From Carya illinoinensis (Eukaryota > Streptophyta > Magnoliopsida > Fagales > Juglandaceae): 64,000 bases of DNA. The notes under the pieces were generated by a model. The model had not been told where the DNA came from. It did not search any database and saw only the letters and a program-made list of their open reading frames with translations. The stretch is taken from contig NC_056757.1 of the NCBI RefSeq assembly GCF_018687715.1, forward strand, positions 29,307,501-29,371,500, read 5' to 3'. Made by a program: the position numbers and the translations under genes. Shown in pieces: positions 48,701 through 60,963 of the stretch (the first letter of the stretch is position 1; each line of letters begins with the position of its first letter).

Positions 48701-50976
48701 TCCACCCATTGGCTGATTATTCAAATAAATATTTTTATTTTCTTTTATTCTAATTCTAAAATTTGGCAAGTAACTTACCAATGAAGAAGGTAACAGAGTG
48801 CGAGTCTTTATGCTGTTGTGGCTTGAGGTATTTCATGGCCTTTCTACGGTCTTCTTCAGCAAAGTGTTTGATAAACAGCTCCTCAACTTCATCCTCCAAC
48901 TTCATCACCTGTCATTTCTGAGACTAATGAGCAAATTGAACATCTTCACTCTCAGACTGTAAGTGTCAGACAAGCATATCTGAGTTTGATTTATAAGAAT
49001 CTAAGACCATTCGTCGTGCACATGTGGATTATAGGATCAATGGCCACTTGGCATTGTCGGGCAAATTTTCAGATGAAAGGATGGATGGTGGCCAACACCT
49101 TAACATGATCCATTCATAATATCATCCAAATATTTTTTCTTTACTGTAGAAATCATGATGAGGAATTAGATATTTCAGTTGGTAGTCTTTTATTTGGCTT
49201 AATGATTTACCTTGTCTGAACTGTCAAAATAGGAGCTCTCAACTACTTTGAGATAAATGGGAAGAACTTCTTTTCCAGTGACCTGGAAAACAAAACCAAG
49301 AAAATCACTTTTCCTTCGCATATGTCCACCAAAATGGAAGATTTTAAGAGACTTTAATGTCGACCATTTACATACCTTGTCGAACTTCTTTAAGATCTTC
49401 ATAAAAGCAAGCATGTTCAACTTCCTGAAAATCATTTTGATTGTGGATAACACGTAAGATCCTCACTAAAATCAAAATCAAACAGTGCAGCTCTGGTTTT
49501 TTTTATGCAACTTTTGAACACTTTTTTAGCCTTGGAGGTTTGATTATTATACCTGTAGGTTTGTAGATAGCCCAATCCCTTGTGGAGCTCAACAAAAGCT
49601 CCTCTAATCATCTTCTCTGCGTGATGCAACTTTGTTCGGTTAATATGCAGCTTACTGCCTTCTGGACCGCATTCTTTTGCAGATGGATTCACCAAATCTT
49701 CCCAGATTAAGTAACTAATTGCCGAGAAGGTGCGAGAGGGTGTTGTCAGAGGAATGTTTATCTTCAAGTTCTTTCCTTGGTAATTGAAAACACGTCCAGA
49801 GAGTGTCCTCATTTTCCCATCTTCTCTTTTTATCCGCATCGACTTACTCAGGTCATCTGATCTAAGAGAATCTGTAAATGGCACGTCATTTTGTTCCGTG
49901 TCATCTGCTCTGTTGTCTTGCAGCTCTTCTTCTTCTATTCTGTCCTTGACAGATTCCTCATCTGCAGCCAAGTGACAAAAAATTAAGACACAGAATATTG
50001 ACCATTAATCATACTCGTACTCGATTGTTTTGTTATATTTCTAGGCAAAAAGGAGCGAAAAATCAGAAGGTGGCTTATCATAACAGAACTCTTGTTTCAA
50101 ATTACTATAAGCAAGAATTACAAAATGTGGGCTTGCATGAGAGGGAACATATTATAGAGATGCATATGTGCTTGTTTATTTGCAAATGGAGTGCGTTTTC
50201 ATGCATGGCAAGTAAACGACTGGAATGGATTATCTGAAAATCCCTTTGAAATGATTACCAAAGGTCAAAGTTTAAACACCCTAAAAATAATTTTGATGGC
50301 AACTGAAAAAGAGTTGATTATGTACCACATGATATTGTGTATGAAATAGAGGCATCCTCAGAGGATTCCTGGGAAGCAGCTCCTTTGCCTCGTTGTTGCA
50401 ATGCTGTTTTGAGCTCAATCAGGATCCCCAATTGTTTCTTCAAAGACTCCCCTCTATCCATGAACTCGTTTTCCTTAGTTTTGTAGAACTGATTCACTTT
50501 GTTAAGTTGGAAGTCCAAGCATGCAAAAAATTCTTTGGTAGCATCAGTATCTGCAAACTGGTCAAGGAGTACAGTCTCATACATATCCCCCTTGCTTGCT
50601 GATGAAGAGAGTTTCTTATGAACCTGATGGTAGATCACATTAGTCCATACACATCAATCAAAATGAGCATACACAATATTGTGAATATATATATATATAT
50701 AATATGTTTGTTTGCTAAGTAGAGTAAGAAGAGATAAGAGAGAAATAATACTTGAATTGCCTCATGGTTTCTATGTCGGTGGCCAAATAAAGAGAAGTTC
50801 CTAAGAGAGGACAAGAGTGTGTTGGGTAAAGAGTTACTTTGTTGCTTGTTGGGTATGTTGTCACTGTTAAGAAGATGGATTTTTTTGAGGTCTTTCTTGA
50901 GTTGCCAATAATCAACAAAAGCTTCTTTCCATTCAGGAACGAGCTGACCTTCAAACTGCTTAGAGAACTTCACCAT
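45712..50976 (-). CDS. PHO1-H1: PHO1;H1-like phosphate exporter (SPX-EXS protein)
   Basis: PHO1 proteins export phosphate from root stele cells toward the xylem and act in Golgi/endosomal membranes. Exons in coding order: 50752-50976, 50326-50623, 49553-49961, 49376-49424, 49211-49282, 48779-48908, 47855-47975, 47497-47746, 47277-47381, 47092-47136, 46821-46973, 46424-46702, 45937-46073, 45712-45802. This gives 787 residues, close to the family length. The SPX domain covers roughly residues 1-330, starting [17 protein letters not shown], with the Lys-rich helix [15 protein letters not shown] that in this family binds inositol pyrophosphates. Membrane segments start near residue 395. The EXS domain covers the C-terminal third ([27 protein letters not shown], [15 protein letters not shown]). 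The start is the ATG at 50976; the TTG at 50988 is not needed. The intron after 47855 uses a GC donor. An open frame running past 46424 to 46241 is intron read-through. Confidence 0.95.
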
Positions 50977-51940
50977 CTTCTCTCTCAATGCCCTGATCTC
51001 TGAGAGAAAAGGAAGTGGGTCTCTATGATGTGTATAGCCTTAATTGTGAGTGTGTTTCAATGGAACCCCATGATGACATTATATATATAAATATATATAT
51101 GATGTGTAACGATGCTCGACAGCACATTCCAAAATATCCTTTGCACTTATACTGTTCTATGCTCCACCCACTTGAATGGCATAGTGGTGATCAGCTTTGC
51201 CGGAATATGACTGAGCCGCCACCGGATGTGACTTCTCAGCCACATGTTCTTATTAAGATTTTGAAAGCGGATTTGGTCATTTTGGTCAAACTCTATGTGT
51301 ATGCCTAATTGATTGACTACCTAGGCCTTCTGTTCCACATGCATTAAGCATCAGATCAAGGGCAGTTTAGACACTTGATAAGCAAGCAATGCCCTAGAAG
51401 TCTCAAGAGCTGCTCATTTGAGGAAGAAGGCTTATTGGCTAAATAAGATGATATACACACACAAAGGTGAGCTCTAATTAGACCGGCCTGACTTTTTTAG
51501 TGATAGATGACTCAATTATTTTTCATCAAAACATTCATTATAAGCCATGGATCATGCCCTTTCTTTTACAGTATAAGTAGGAATGATATGTTATGTATTT
51601 GGTTAGTTCAACATGACTAGTTATCATGCTGCATATCGTCGGTAGTTCATCAGTGTCTGAACAATACAGTTGAATAGTACATCCACTACAACCAAGTTAA
51701 AATGGGGGAATTTGAGAAATAAAGCATTATTATGTACAAACATTGCTTGTACAGAGGGATGTTCCATCCCTTAACAATAGTAACCATACCCAATATAATG
51801 TGGCCATATATTATACACATCAATGTTTGACATTGGTCCATATACAGACAAACATCATGGGGAAATGGAAATTAAAACTCTACTTTCACTTGCTTTGCCT
51901 TTTGGGATTACATGCATATGAGAGGAAACTTTCTTCATTT

Positions 51941-52148
51941 TTTTTTTTTTTTTTAACATCAAACCATAATTGGCATTAATAAAAAAACATGGCCTTCAGC
52001 CATTACAATAGTTTTGATACCTTCAGCTTTTACACAATCAATATCAATTAATTCATGCTCCATAATCATAGTCTGTTGTGCCAATTGATGAGCAGCACCA
52101 TTGAGTTCCCTCTTTAAATGTCAAGTTTTCCAAGTATTACCAGCCAAT
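51941..52148 (-). mobile_element. 5'-truncated LINE with 20-base target duplication
   Basis: On the minus strand it encodes an RNase-H-like end (HQLAQ and related residues around REGNSMAH-type sequence, with a stop or frameshift) and finishes in about 14 A. The target duplication AGAGGAAACTTTCTTCATTT is exact at 51921-51940 and 52149-52168. This is a textbook truncated LINE insertion. Confidence 0.85.
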
Positions 52149-52181
52149 AGAGGAAACTTTCTTCATTTCATTTATAACTTA

Positions 52182-52336
52182 AGAGTTATTCTATTTTCAA
52201 GTTGGTATCCATGCCATTTAAATGGAAGTATTTGATTTGTAAGATTCAAATTTTGAAATTTCTCTTTCCAAACCAAATTCTGCCAAATAAGTATTTTATT
52301 AAGTGCGTTATACACACGAACTTATAAATAGAATTG
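52182..52336. repeat. Palindromic MITE (relative of the 16549 element)
   Basis: Shares ATTTGATTTGTAAGATTCAAATTTTGAAATTT with the element at 16549; the outer arms are worn (TTTAAATGGAAG, GTGCGTTATACAC). Confidence 0.55.
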
Positions 52337-52690
52337 TTCATAACTTAATAGTCTTGTACTCATGTGTATTAGATTTCATCATGTGCAAAAAACCATATGC
52401 AATTACATTATTATTTCTATTTTAAATACGCGGTTGCCAATTAATTTAATGGATTATTCCTATATATATGGTTAAAAAAGCAAAGTGGATATAATTCCAT
52501 AATACAAAGTATTTAGGATAAGTGAAAACATCATAGAAAAAGAAAAAGAAATACGTATATAGTAAGAGATGCTAGCTAGTAGTTCCAGTAGCAATATATA
52601 GTTGTGGTTCTTAGAAAAGGTTCCATGTTCCTTAATTTCCTTTGTTCTATATCTCTATTGCCAACTTGTCCATCAACATGAGCATAGCTT

Positions 52691-52736
<46 letters not shown>

Positions 52737-52884
52737 AGGCATAAATTGCAACATATCAGGTCCATAATTGTGGAAAATTGACAGCGTGCCTAAGGTGGCT
52801 GACTCAAAGATACGCCATTATTTGTTTTTGTTTGTTTTCGATCGATCTCTACCTATCAGGTCCCCCATTTCATATTGAAAAATA

Positions 52885-53060
52885 CTTTAGCTATAAAAAA
52901 ATTATATAAAAGTAAATTATAAACTGATGTAGCTTAATGTGATATGTCAGATTGTAAAGTTAATTACTTTTATTGTAAAAATTTTTACGAATTCCATTAA
53001 ACTACGTGATCAGTTTGTAATTTTATTTTTATGTAATTTTTTTGTGTTTGTAATACTTCT
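52885..53060. repeat. Inverted-repeat MITE, TTTATAATAAAATTTAA family (copy 2)
   Basis: AAAAGTAAATTATAAACTGATGT pairs with ACGTGATCAGTTTGTAATTTTATTTTTATG; the hinge has GTTAATTACTTTTATTGTAAAAATTTTTACGAATT. Confidence 0.65.
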
Positions 53061-53122
53061 CTTTCATATTTTATGAACATATTGATAGCTCCACAAAAGC
53101 CGAACACCTATAGTTAGAGTAA

Positions 53123-53296
53123 GTTTGGGGGTAGAGATGAAAATTTTGAGTTTATGATAAAAGTTTAAAATATTATTTTTTAGTATTATTATTGTTTTGA
53201 AATTTGAAAAAGTTGAATTGTTTATTATATTTTGTGTGGCAATTTGAAAAAATTGTAATGATGAGATGAGAATTCTCATTTATCAAACCTGCCCTT
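53123..53296. repeat. MITE, GAGATGAGAT family (copy 7, short form)
   Basis: Starts GTAAGTTTGGGGGTAGAGATG, has TTTGAAAAAGTTGAATTGTTTATTATATTTTGTGTGG and ends GATGAGATGAGAATTCTCATTTATCAAACCTGCCC. About 174 bases, one of the better preserved copies. Confidence 0.65.
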
Positions 53297-53451
53297 ACCG
53301 ATTGAACCTATTTTGGGGTTAAAAATCTACCCCATATAAAAAATAACTAAACTTAAATAACTGGATAATCATCTTCTCAAATTTTTATCCTGAAGTTTCA
53401 TTTTATTTAATTAATGCATCTCATATCTTTTATAGAAATAATAGTTTCAAT

Positions 53452-53607
53452 CATGATTGCATAAGCACCGCGTAATTATTTAAAAAAAATAAATAAATAT
53501 CAGATTCACATTGAAAAAAATATATTTTTTTAATATATAGTAGACCACATTTTTTTTCAAACGACTATACAATACTTGCGCATTCCATAACTATACTTAA
53601 CATTCCT
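53452..53607. repeat. MITE, TGTGCAAGT family (copy 7)
   Basis: Shows ATAAATAAATATCAGATTCACATTG, a TATATTTTTTTAATATATAGTAGACC core and the end CTTGCGCATTCCATAACTATACTTAACATTCC. Confidence 0.55.
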
Positions 53608-53863
53608 CAACCAAATAGAGGTTACATTAATTAATATAATTGATAATTTAAAAAAATGTATATAATAATAGAAATTACAAAATGGCACTAATCATTAAAG
53701 AAACATGTATTTCCACGTATAACTACAGTTAAAGGGAGAAGAAAAGTTCACCCACGAGATTCAAATCTTTTGACCTTGGAACCAATGACAAGCCGAGATC
53801 GAAAATGGTGGTCTGATTCGGAAAGCACGTTTTGGGTGCGCCCACCTTGCACAGCGACCCAAA

Positions 53864-53902
<39 letters not shown>

Positions 53903-53904
53903 AG

Positions 53905-54120
53905 CTTAATTATACAAAAAATTCTATAATCCATGCTACCATCGTATTTTCATCACATTCAATAAAATATGACATATTTATTACTATTAAATGATGATTT
54001 ATTAGATACTTTTTTATCATTCAATGATGATAAATGTGCCACATTTTATTTAAAGAAAATAATATTTAAATCTCATTATGTTTTTATCATAAATTCTTAA
54101 TCCACGGTACTAGTGTTTAG
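53905..54120. repeat. Inverted-repeat MITE, GATATGATA family (copy 2)
   Basis: AATATGACATATTTATTACTATTAAATGATGATTTATTAG is mirrored by TCATTCAATGATGATAAATGTGCCACATTTTATTTAAAG. Related to 25215 and 63165. Confidence 0.6.
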
Positions 54121-54284
54121 GGAAGTGTTACAGTTAAATCACCTGCAAATGTTACAATACACACTTTTGTCTACTTTGAACTCTCTGGACTGATCAACAT
54201 TTTGTTTCATTTTGGTTCAACCTGCATGCATATTGCATCATGTTTCTAAAATTTGACCAACAGGGCATTCAACTTAGAGGAGTT

Positions 54285-54465
54285 GATATGATGCCACCAA
54301 AAAATAAATTATTCTATTATCAAGTTTATGCGTAGAACACATATGAATTTACATGATTTAAATAGAAAGATTTGATTTATAAGATTCAAAATTCAAAATT
54401 TATATTTTAAATTAAATTATACCACAAAAGTAGTATGTGTGGCGTAGAGACATTAGAATAACAAT
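54285..54465. repeat. Palindromic MITE (second relative of the 16549 element)
   Basis: Contains AGATTTGATTTATAAGATTCAAAATTCAAAATTTATATTTTAAATTAAATTATACCAC and TGTGTGGCGTAGAGACATTAGAATAACAATAC, matching the right half of the 16549 element. Confidence 0.55.
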
Positions 54466-55648
54466 ACTTCCAAAAAAAAAAAAAAATACTGACCAAACTA
54501 ATTATTATTTAGAATGAGATTCCACTGCTCTTGAGTGTACGTACACTCTTCCAAGATAATACCATTCGGTCCCCTGCATGCATGCACGCAAACCGGTCCC
54601 TTAACGTACATTTATTCATGTAAGGTGAATAGGGTTCAAAACGAAACAAGGACGTTGCTACGTCCACAGAAGATCTACCGATCAGTGCATTTCTCTTTCT
54701 TTTTTTTTTTCAATTTTTCTTTTAACATTTTTTCAAACTATTTAAATATTTTTTAAAAATAAAAAAAATCACATATTCATTTAAAAACACTTACTTAATC
54801 ACTAAGCAAAAAAAAAAAAATTAAAAAAAAATTCAAAACAGTTTTCGGTAAAAAATTTCGGTAATCCCTTTATGTGGTATTAGTGTTTTCCATGAAACAA
54901 ACATCGGCCATCAGATTAAAATTCTCATCATTCACATATGGTTCTAATTAATTGATTATGACATCGGCCCTGAAATATTTTATATTCCCTAGGATATCCA
55001 GGAAATTCCTAGCTAGCTGATCATATCATATCAAACTCATTTAAAGGAGGTTATCCCACGGCTTTAATTTATGAAAATGCATGCATGCAGCCTGCAGCCT
55101 CCTTGGATGTTAATTGGACGGAAAACATGCAAATCCCTTCATTATTATATATTCTCTTATATATCATGACAATTAAGCTAGCTAGCTAGGGCATATACTG
55201 AGTAAGTACTCTTCATATATATATCTCTAATGTGGATGGGTGCTTGGTCATATTTGTACAGCAGTAGGCCGTAGTGATCATCTTGGATTTTCAATCAGGA
55301 GGCAGGCATATGCTCTACTTTGCATCTTACTTGAAGGATCATATATACCCCCTAATTGCTTGGTAAAAGGCCTGTAAGGGAGATTTGGTTCTTGCAACTG
55401 TCAGCTTTCTAAAGAGTTTTTCTTTAGGGAAATAGATAAAATGCGAAAGGTATATTTGAATGGAGATTTTAGTGAATGATAAATTAGTACCGCATGTTGG
55501 GTTTGAGTATAATGGAGGAATATATGAATTCTAGTAAATAAATACTTGCTCTGATACTATATTAAATCATAACAAATTATTTTAAAAAGTTAAGTTGATA
55601 AAATGAGATAAATTTAGTCATATAATTTATATTCTAATTACATGATTA

Positions 55649-56014
55649 GGCATGTTTGCATAATTAGATAATATAAGATGAAAATTATCAAAACTTCTCG
55701 TAATATCTTTCACAAACATGACTCAAACACAAAACATTTTTTACTTTCAAATTTTTAATTTTTCATCCAATTATTAGAACTTTTATACAAATTAAGCACA
55801 AAACACAAAAATTAATACAATTTTTTCAAACTTCAAAACAAAAATAATATTAAACATAATATTCAAACAAATTTTTAAGTACTTATTCAACTTTTTCTCT
55901 TTGATCATTTCTCAAAATTACCCAATAAAATATTTTAACTCAAGTCATTTCACTATTATTAATAGAATTTATTCACAGAATTTTGAAATATTCCAAGGGT
56001 ACTCCAAACAAGTC
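55649..56014. repeat. MITE, GAGATGAGAT family (copy 8)
   Basis: Starts AGGCATGTTTGCATAATTAG, has TTTTCATCCAATTATTAGAAC and TTTTTTCAAACTTCAAAACAAAAATAATATTAAAC, and ends CTCCAAACAAGTCCA. Confidence 0.5.
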
Positions 56015-56813
56015 CATAGTTTTAGTTATTAATTAATAGCAAAAGCATTTATTCTTTTGCAACGTCGTGTTGATTAAGAATCTCAATTTTCTAATTGGAG
56101 CATATATAGTGGAATAGAAGATAATGAAAATGGTCAATTGGATTGTGTTGATTGCACCACATGTCGACCATTTAATTAAAGATACTAATTAATTATACAG
56201 GTATATAGTATATGGGTTATTGTCTTGTACGTTCTTAAAGTTATATATATACACTTCTTATTTTTTAATTCGAAAATTCCCTTAAGATCATCAGTGTATC
56301 TGAAAACCTGTATGTGAGTGCTTTATGCGATTAATTATATATAGAACATATTGACAAGTACGAATCAATATGCTTGTAGCTTTCATGGTACGTAGGTTGA
56401 TTCCTACCTAGTCTCCTAGAACTTAATTCATGTTTTAAATACTAGGGAACATTATGGTCAAGCGAATCAGAATAAATGTTTTGATATGAGCAGTCACTTA
56501 GATCGATTTGTTTTGTCATCTTCTGTTCTTGTTTTCTATTTCAAACGACAATTATGAGAATCTACTGTAGATTATTAGGTAATTAAGATCAAGGGCGCGC
56601 AGGCTGGAGATAAGTAATACATATATATATATATACACACACATATAAAGATTCACGATCAAAGATTTCTGAAGAAAGATAGATATACAAAGTGGATCCA
56701 TATAATATTTATTCAACATTTAAATGCTAAACTTTTTGCTAAAGGGCAAAGAATATTACAAAAACTTTAAACTCCCCAACTTAGAGGCCGGATCATCTTG
56801 AATGTCGCGCTAC

Positions 56814-56900
56814 AAGAAAAATGGCATTTTGCGACCAATTTATAGCGGCGAAAAGACTATTAGCAACCAATTTATATATCGCATGTTGGTAATTAAGGAA
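56814..56900 (+). mobile_element. CACTA-like transposon terminus (one end only)
   Basis: CGCTACAAGAAAAATGGCATTTTGCGACC is one base from the CACTACAAGAAAAA start seen in plant En/Spm elements. No opposite end was identified nearby. Confidence 0.5.
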
Positions 56901-57029
56901 AAAAGATAATGATCATCTGGTGGCATGCACTCTTAAGTATGTATATGCATGCATGCAGTATGATGGTCGTGCCAGCATGCGTCTAATCCTCAAATATTAC
57001 TTCTGGTGCTCTTTGAAGTATAAAGTCTA

Positions 57030-57226
57030 AGTCTTGTTTGTTTTCATAATTATTTTTATTTTATTTAATTATTATAAATTTTTTCATACAAAATAAAATA
57101 AATAATTCAATCTTTTCAAATCTTAAAACAAAAATAATATTAAAAAAATATATTCTAATAATATTTTATTTAATTTTTAACTTTTATCTCAATTCTTCTT
57201 TTCTCATATGTGAAAACAAATGTGAT
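57030..57226. repeat. MITE, GAGATGAGAT family (copy 9, short)
   Basis: Has TTGTTTGTTTTCATAATTATT, AATCTTTTCAAATCTTAAAACAAAAATAATATT and the mirrored end ATGTGAAAACAAATGTG. Confidence 0.5.
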
Positions 57227-57314
57227 AGGCATAAATATGACTTAGAAATTTTCTTTAATAATCTCAAAGAAAGAGAAATTCTCAAACATGATGACTAACA
57301 TATATAAAAAGAGA

Positions 57315-57340
57315 GGGGGGGGGGGGGGGGGGGGGGGGGG
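57315..57340. repeat. 26-base G run
   Basis: Uninterrupted G on the plus strand, the longest homopolymer in the window, within an AT-rich intergenic region. Confidence 0.85.
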
Positions 57341-58514
57341 TTATGTGTACATAGTTTGGTGAATTTCCATCTTGGTAAACCCTTTCCAATACGGCTATAT
57401 ATATATATAGATCTAGACGGATTGAAAATGATCGAATAGACTCGATCTTGGCTCTTGCAAAATGGGGGTGGCAACTTTGACTCTTTCTCGTACACATCAA
57501 TCGGCAAATGACAACATTAATTACAATCTGCAGAAGGATTATGTTTATCTGCATGCATGCATGCGTGGTGCATCATGCGTCATCGATCATGTAATGGTTT
57601 CGTGTACGTACGTACGAATTATTATGAGACAAAAAATAATAAGCTGGATAAGATTGCTTGATTTCTTGCAGATTGACATTGATATATTTGAGCATGCATG
57701 TTGATCTAATTAGGTTAAATTAATCATCTTGCGTAATCTCTAATCTTAAATCTCCTGCGAATGTATAATTAGGAAAACACCCACTACATGATCGACGTGG
57801 CTAGCCTTTGCTGATCATGGCATGAATTGCGCCACGTTATAATTTAAAACGTGATCATAACTCCATTAATTTATATATCTTGCAGCTGCCTATTGGATGG
57901 GCTGTCTGAAACAATGGATTCGTGAACCTATTCGATCGCGATATGGATCGCAGCCAGAAAGTTTAGTGGCGTACGTATAGAATATATAATCGATTAAGCA
58001 TCTGCTATCCACTAAAATAGTAAACCAGGTACCCCTGCATTATCCATGCATGTCGCATATATGCATGCATGGCTAGCTGAGCAAGCTGCGCGCAGAAGAA
58101 TCATGATCAACTTGAATGATATATGTATTAATTAGGTGGACTATCTAATTAATCCATCATGCATGTTTAAGCAAATCTAGTTGGATGATTCATTAAGCAA
58201 TATTCTTTTAATTTTCATTGTTTTTAATTTAATTCCCTTAATTAAATAATAGCTTGTGGGAATTTTATAATAATATTGTGTCTAATAGTCTAAGCAAAGG
58301 ATCATGAGGTGCATGCAAGTGGACTATTAATTTGTCATTATCTGCTAATTGGCCGGTTATCATTCAAATAATTTTCCTTTTGATAATATATAGTTGCCTC
58401 CACGAATATTCTTCTAATCTAATTAAGGGTAATCGTATGCATAAAACCTTTTTAATGATTTTATTTTAAATTGATATTACGTTTATAAAATTAAAAATTA
58501 AATAAAAAAAATTG

Positions 58515-58705
58515 ATCGAGAAGTGCTATAGATAGTCAAAAAAAGATTTTACAAAAGTAAACTTACAAAATGATATGGTTCTATATTATCCGTTAGATTT
58601 ATTTTACAATAAAATTAATTTTTGAATCTAACTGATCACGTCAAATCATGTCAATTAATTGTGAGTTTAGAAACCTTTTTACAATTAAAACAGTTCTAAA
58701 AAATT
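58515..58705. repeat. Inverted-repeat MITE, TTTATAATAAAATTTAA family (copy 3, cleanest)
   Basis: AGAAGTGCTATAGATAGTCAAAAAAAG starts it and TTTTTACAATTAAAACAGTTCT ends it. The hinge TAGATTTATTTTACAATAAAATTAATTTTTGAATCTAA is itself a palindrome. Confidence 0.65.
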
Positions 58706-59147
58706 TAGCAATTTTATGAAGTACAACAAATAATTCACCTAATTCTAGCTTGACAAAATTATGAAATTCTAAATTAGTTTGTCGATTCAGCTGATGAGTT
58801 AATTCATAAACGTACGAAGATCCATGGAGTAAAATATATTAATCTACAGGCAAGTTTAGAATACATATGGATTTCGAAGGAAAGATTTGGATTTGAGCCT
58901 TTAAAATCCAAATCTGGACACAAACTAAAGTTTTAATTAAGTAGTTTGGATTTGGGTTTGAATCAAGTTCATGAAATAAAACTAAAATCTTGGATTAATT
59001 CAGGTTATATTTATAAAAGAGAATTCAAATCATTCTACCAAATAGATTACAATGAAGTTCAAATCTAATCATTTCTGAAATCCTTTCAAATAATAAATTC
59101 TAAAATCAATAGATTTTAAATCAAGATATTTTAAATTCGTTTTTTTT

Positions 59148-59325
59148 CAGAGATTAGATAAGATGAGTTGAGATTAAAATTAAAAGTTGAATAAAATATT
59201 ATTAGAATATATTGTTTTAATATTTTTTTTGTATTAGGATTTGAAAATGTTGAATTGTATATTTTACTTTATATGAAAATTTGGAAAAATTGTAATGATT
59301 AAATGAGATGAGATATTTTGTAAAA
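59148..59325. repeat. MITE, GAGATGAGAT family (copy 10, short)
   Basis: AGATTAGATAAGATGAGTTGAGATTAAAATTAAAAGTTGAATAAAATATTATTAG then TTTGAAAATGTTGAATTGTATATTTTAC and TTAAATGAGATGAGATATTTTG follow the standard order of the family. Confidence 0.6.
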
Positions 59326-59398
59326 GTGAATTTTTTCTACTAAGATAAAAAATTATGGTCATGTTAAAAAAACTAATTATGAGTATGGTGAATATGGA

Positions 59399-60613
59399 TG
59401 TTGAAGCCAAGATTTCAAGTTTCGTATAATTATATATCTACACATGAATTTTGATGATAACAAATGAATTCAAAAAATAAATGAGTCTCAAGCTTAAGTT
59501 ATCTACACAATAAAGCTAAGCACACCAAGAAACAAGCATGAGCAAGAAGGGAACAAGTTCACATTAAAGTCATAGAATAATGTTGTAAATCTCTTAACAA
59601 TTTGAAATTAGGATTAAGGTTCAAAATTAATATTTTATCATAAAGCATTAAAATACATTTTCCACATGTGCATGAATATTTTAAAAATTAAATTTGAAAA
59701 TTTTGAAAGATGATTGATTATCATCTTTCACATGTGCATTACATGATTAAAGGTTTGAACTTTGAAAATATTAAAGATGATTGATTGTTATCTTTCACAT
59801 GTGCATGTTTTATTTGAATATTTTCAAAAGTGATTGATGTTTTTTTTTGACTTATGCAAAAGGTAGATGCTTTTGTTTGAAAATTTTAAAAATTAAAATG
59901 TGCTACTTTTGTCATATACAAAAAGTAAAAAGATTAGATTTGAATTTTTTGAAAAGTGAATGATATTATCTTTGACATGTGAATCTTTTTAAATTTGAAT
60001 ATGAAGTTTCATATGCCTATAAATAGATCATTTGATAGTTTCATATTCACAACACCAAGAGCATATAACATTCATTTAAAACTTTCATTCTCTCTTATCT
60101 AAGTATTGAGTCTTAACCCTTATTCATTTTGAGAGATATAGTTTACGCTATATTGTTCTTATTTCACTTATTGAAGAGTGTTTTCTGATAACTTATCCGC
60201 TATCAGCTCTTGTATCAGTAAAAGGGTGTGTATAACCCTTGTGCGTGTAGAAAGTGTTTTACACAGGGAATAGTTGAATCACCACGTGTAAGGTGATTGC
60301 AAGTGTAGAGGGTGTTCTATACGGATCCTTTGTAGCGGTGTTGTTCAAATATGTAATAGGTTTCTATTTCCACCTAAATGAGGTTAAATAGTAAATTTGG
60401 AGATTTTCAAGGTGTAGCTTGAGGCGAGAACGTAGGCAGTGAGGCTGAATCTCATTAACATACTGAATCTGCTTCTCTCTTACCCTTACTTTTTATATTT
60501 ATTGTTGTTTCGTATTTTGTTTATATTTTATATTGTATATTTGATTTATAATTGTTATTTTTTTAAATATAACTTAATTCACCCTCCCTCTTGTGTTAGT
60601 AATTTGGACAACA
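59399..60613 (+). mobile_element. Probable solo LTR of a SIRE-like Copia element
   Basis: Starts TGTTGAAGCC and ends TTTGGACAACA. A TATAAATAGA box is at 60019. The end AATTCACCCTCCCTCTTGTG followed by TTAGTAATTTGG matches the 3' edge of SIRE-type LTRs as I recall them. Inside, a unit with ATCTTTCACATGTGCAT recurs about three times between 59640 and 59990. No internal region or exact target duplication (ATGGA against AATGA) is seen. Confidence 0.65.
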
Positions 60614-60871
60614 AATGAAAGTATTTTTGGAATGAGTTTTGCTACTCATCATTCTTACACATCACACTTTTTTTTTATTTAATTCTTCTTAAATTAATTA
60701 AATTCTTTTACTCATCATCTATACAACACACATTAGGTAAGAGAAAAAAATTAAAATAAATATAGTGTGTGATATGTTAAAATAATGTGTAGAATTTTTC
60801 TTTTGGAATATATAAAGCCTTAGGCAAAAAGATTGAGGTTTTTTTTTTTTTTCAATTTCTTTTCACGGTGG

Positions 60872-60963
60872 CACTATAAGAAAAACATATTAATATGTTT
60901 TCGTCTAAAATAATTCTTTCGGTTGCAAAATTTTGATTGTAAAAATATGTTTCTCTTGTAGTG
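60872..60963. mobile_element. Complete 92-base CACTA-type MITE
   Basis: Begins CACTATAAGAAAAACATATT and ends AATATGTTTCTCTTGTAGTG, an inverted repeat of about 20 bases with few mismatches. TGG flanks both sides (60869-60871 and 60964-60966), the 3-base duplication of CACTA elements. Confidence 0.8.

Noticed and set aside
54535..54756. 73-codon frame in the gene desert
   Set aside because: Ends in a Phe-rich poly-T translation; no homology recognised.
55000..58400. Possible microRNA precursors in the RY-rich island
   Set aside because: I compared by eye with common plant miRNA sequences I remember and saw no match or convincing hairpin.
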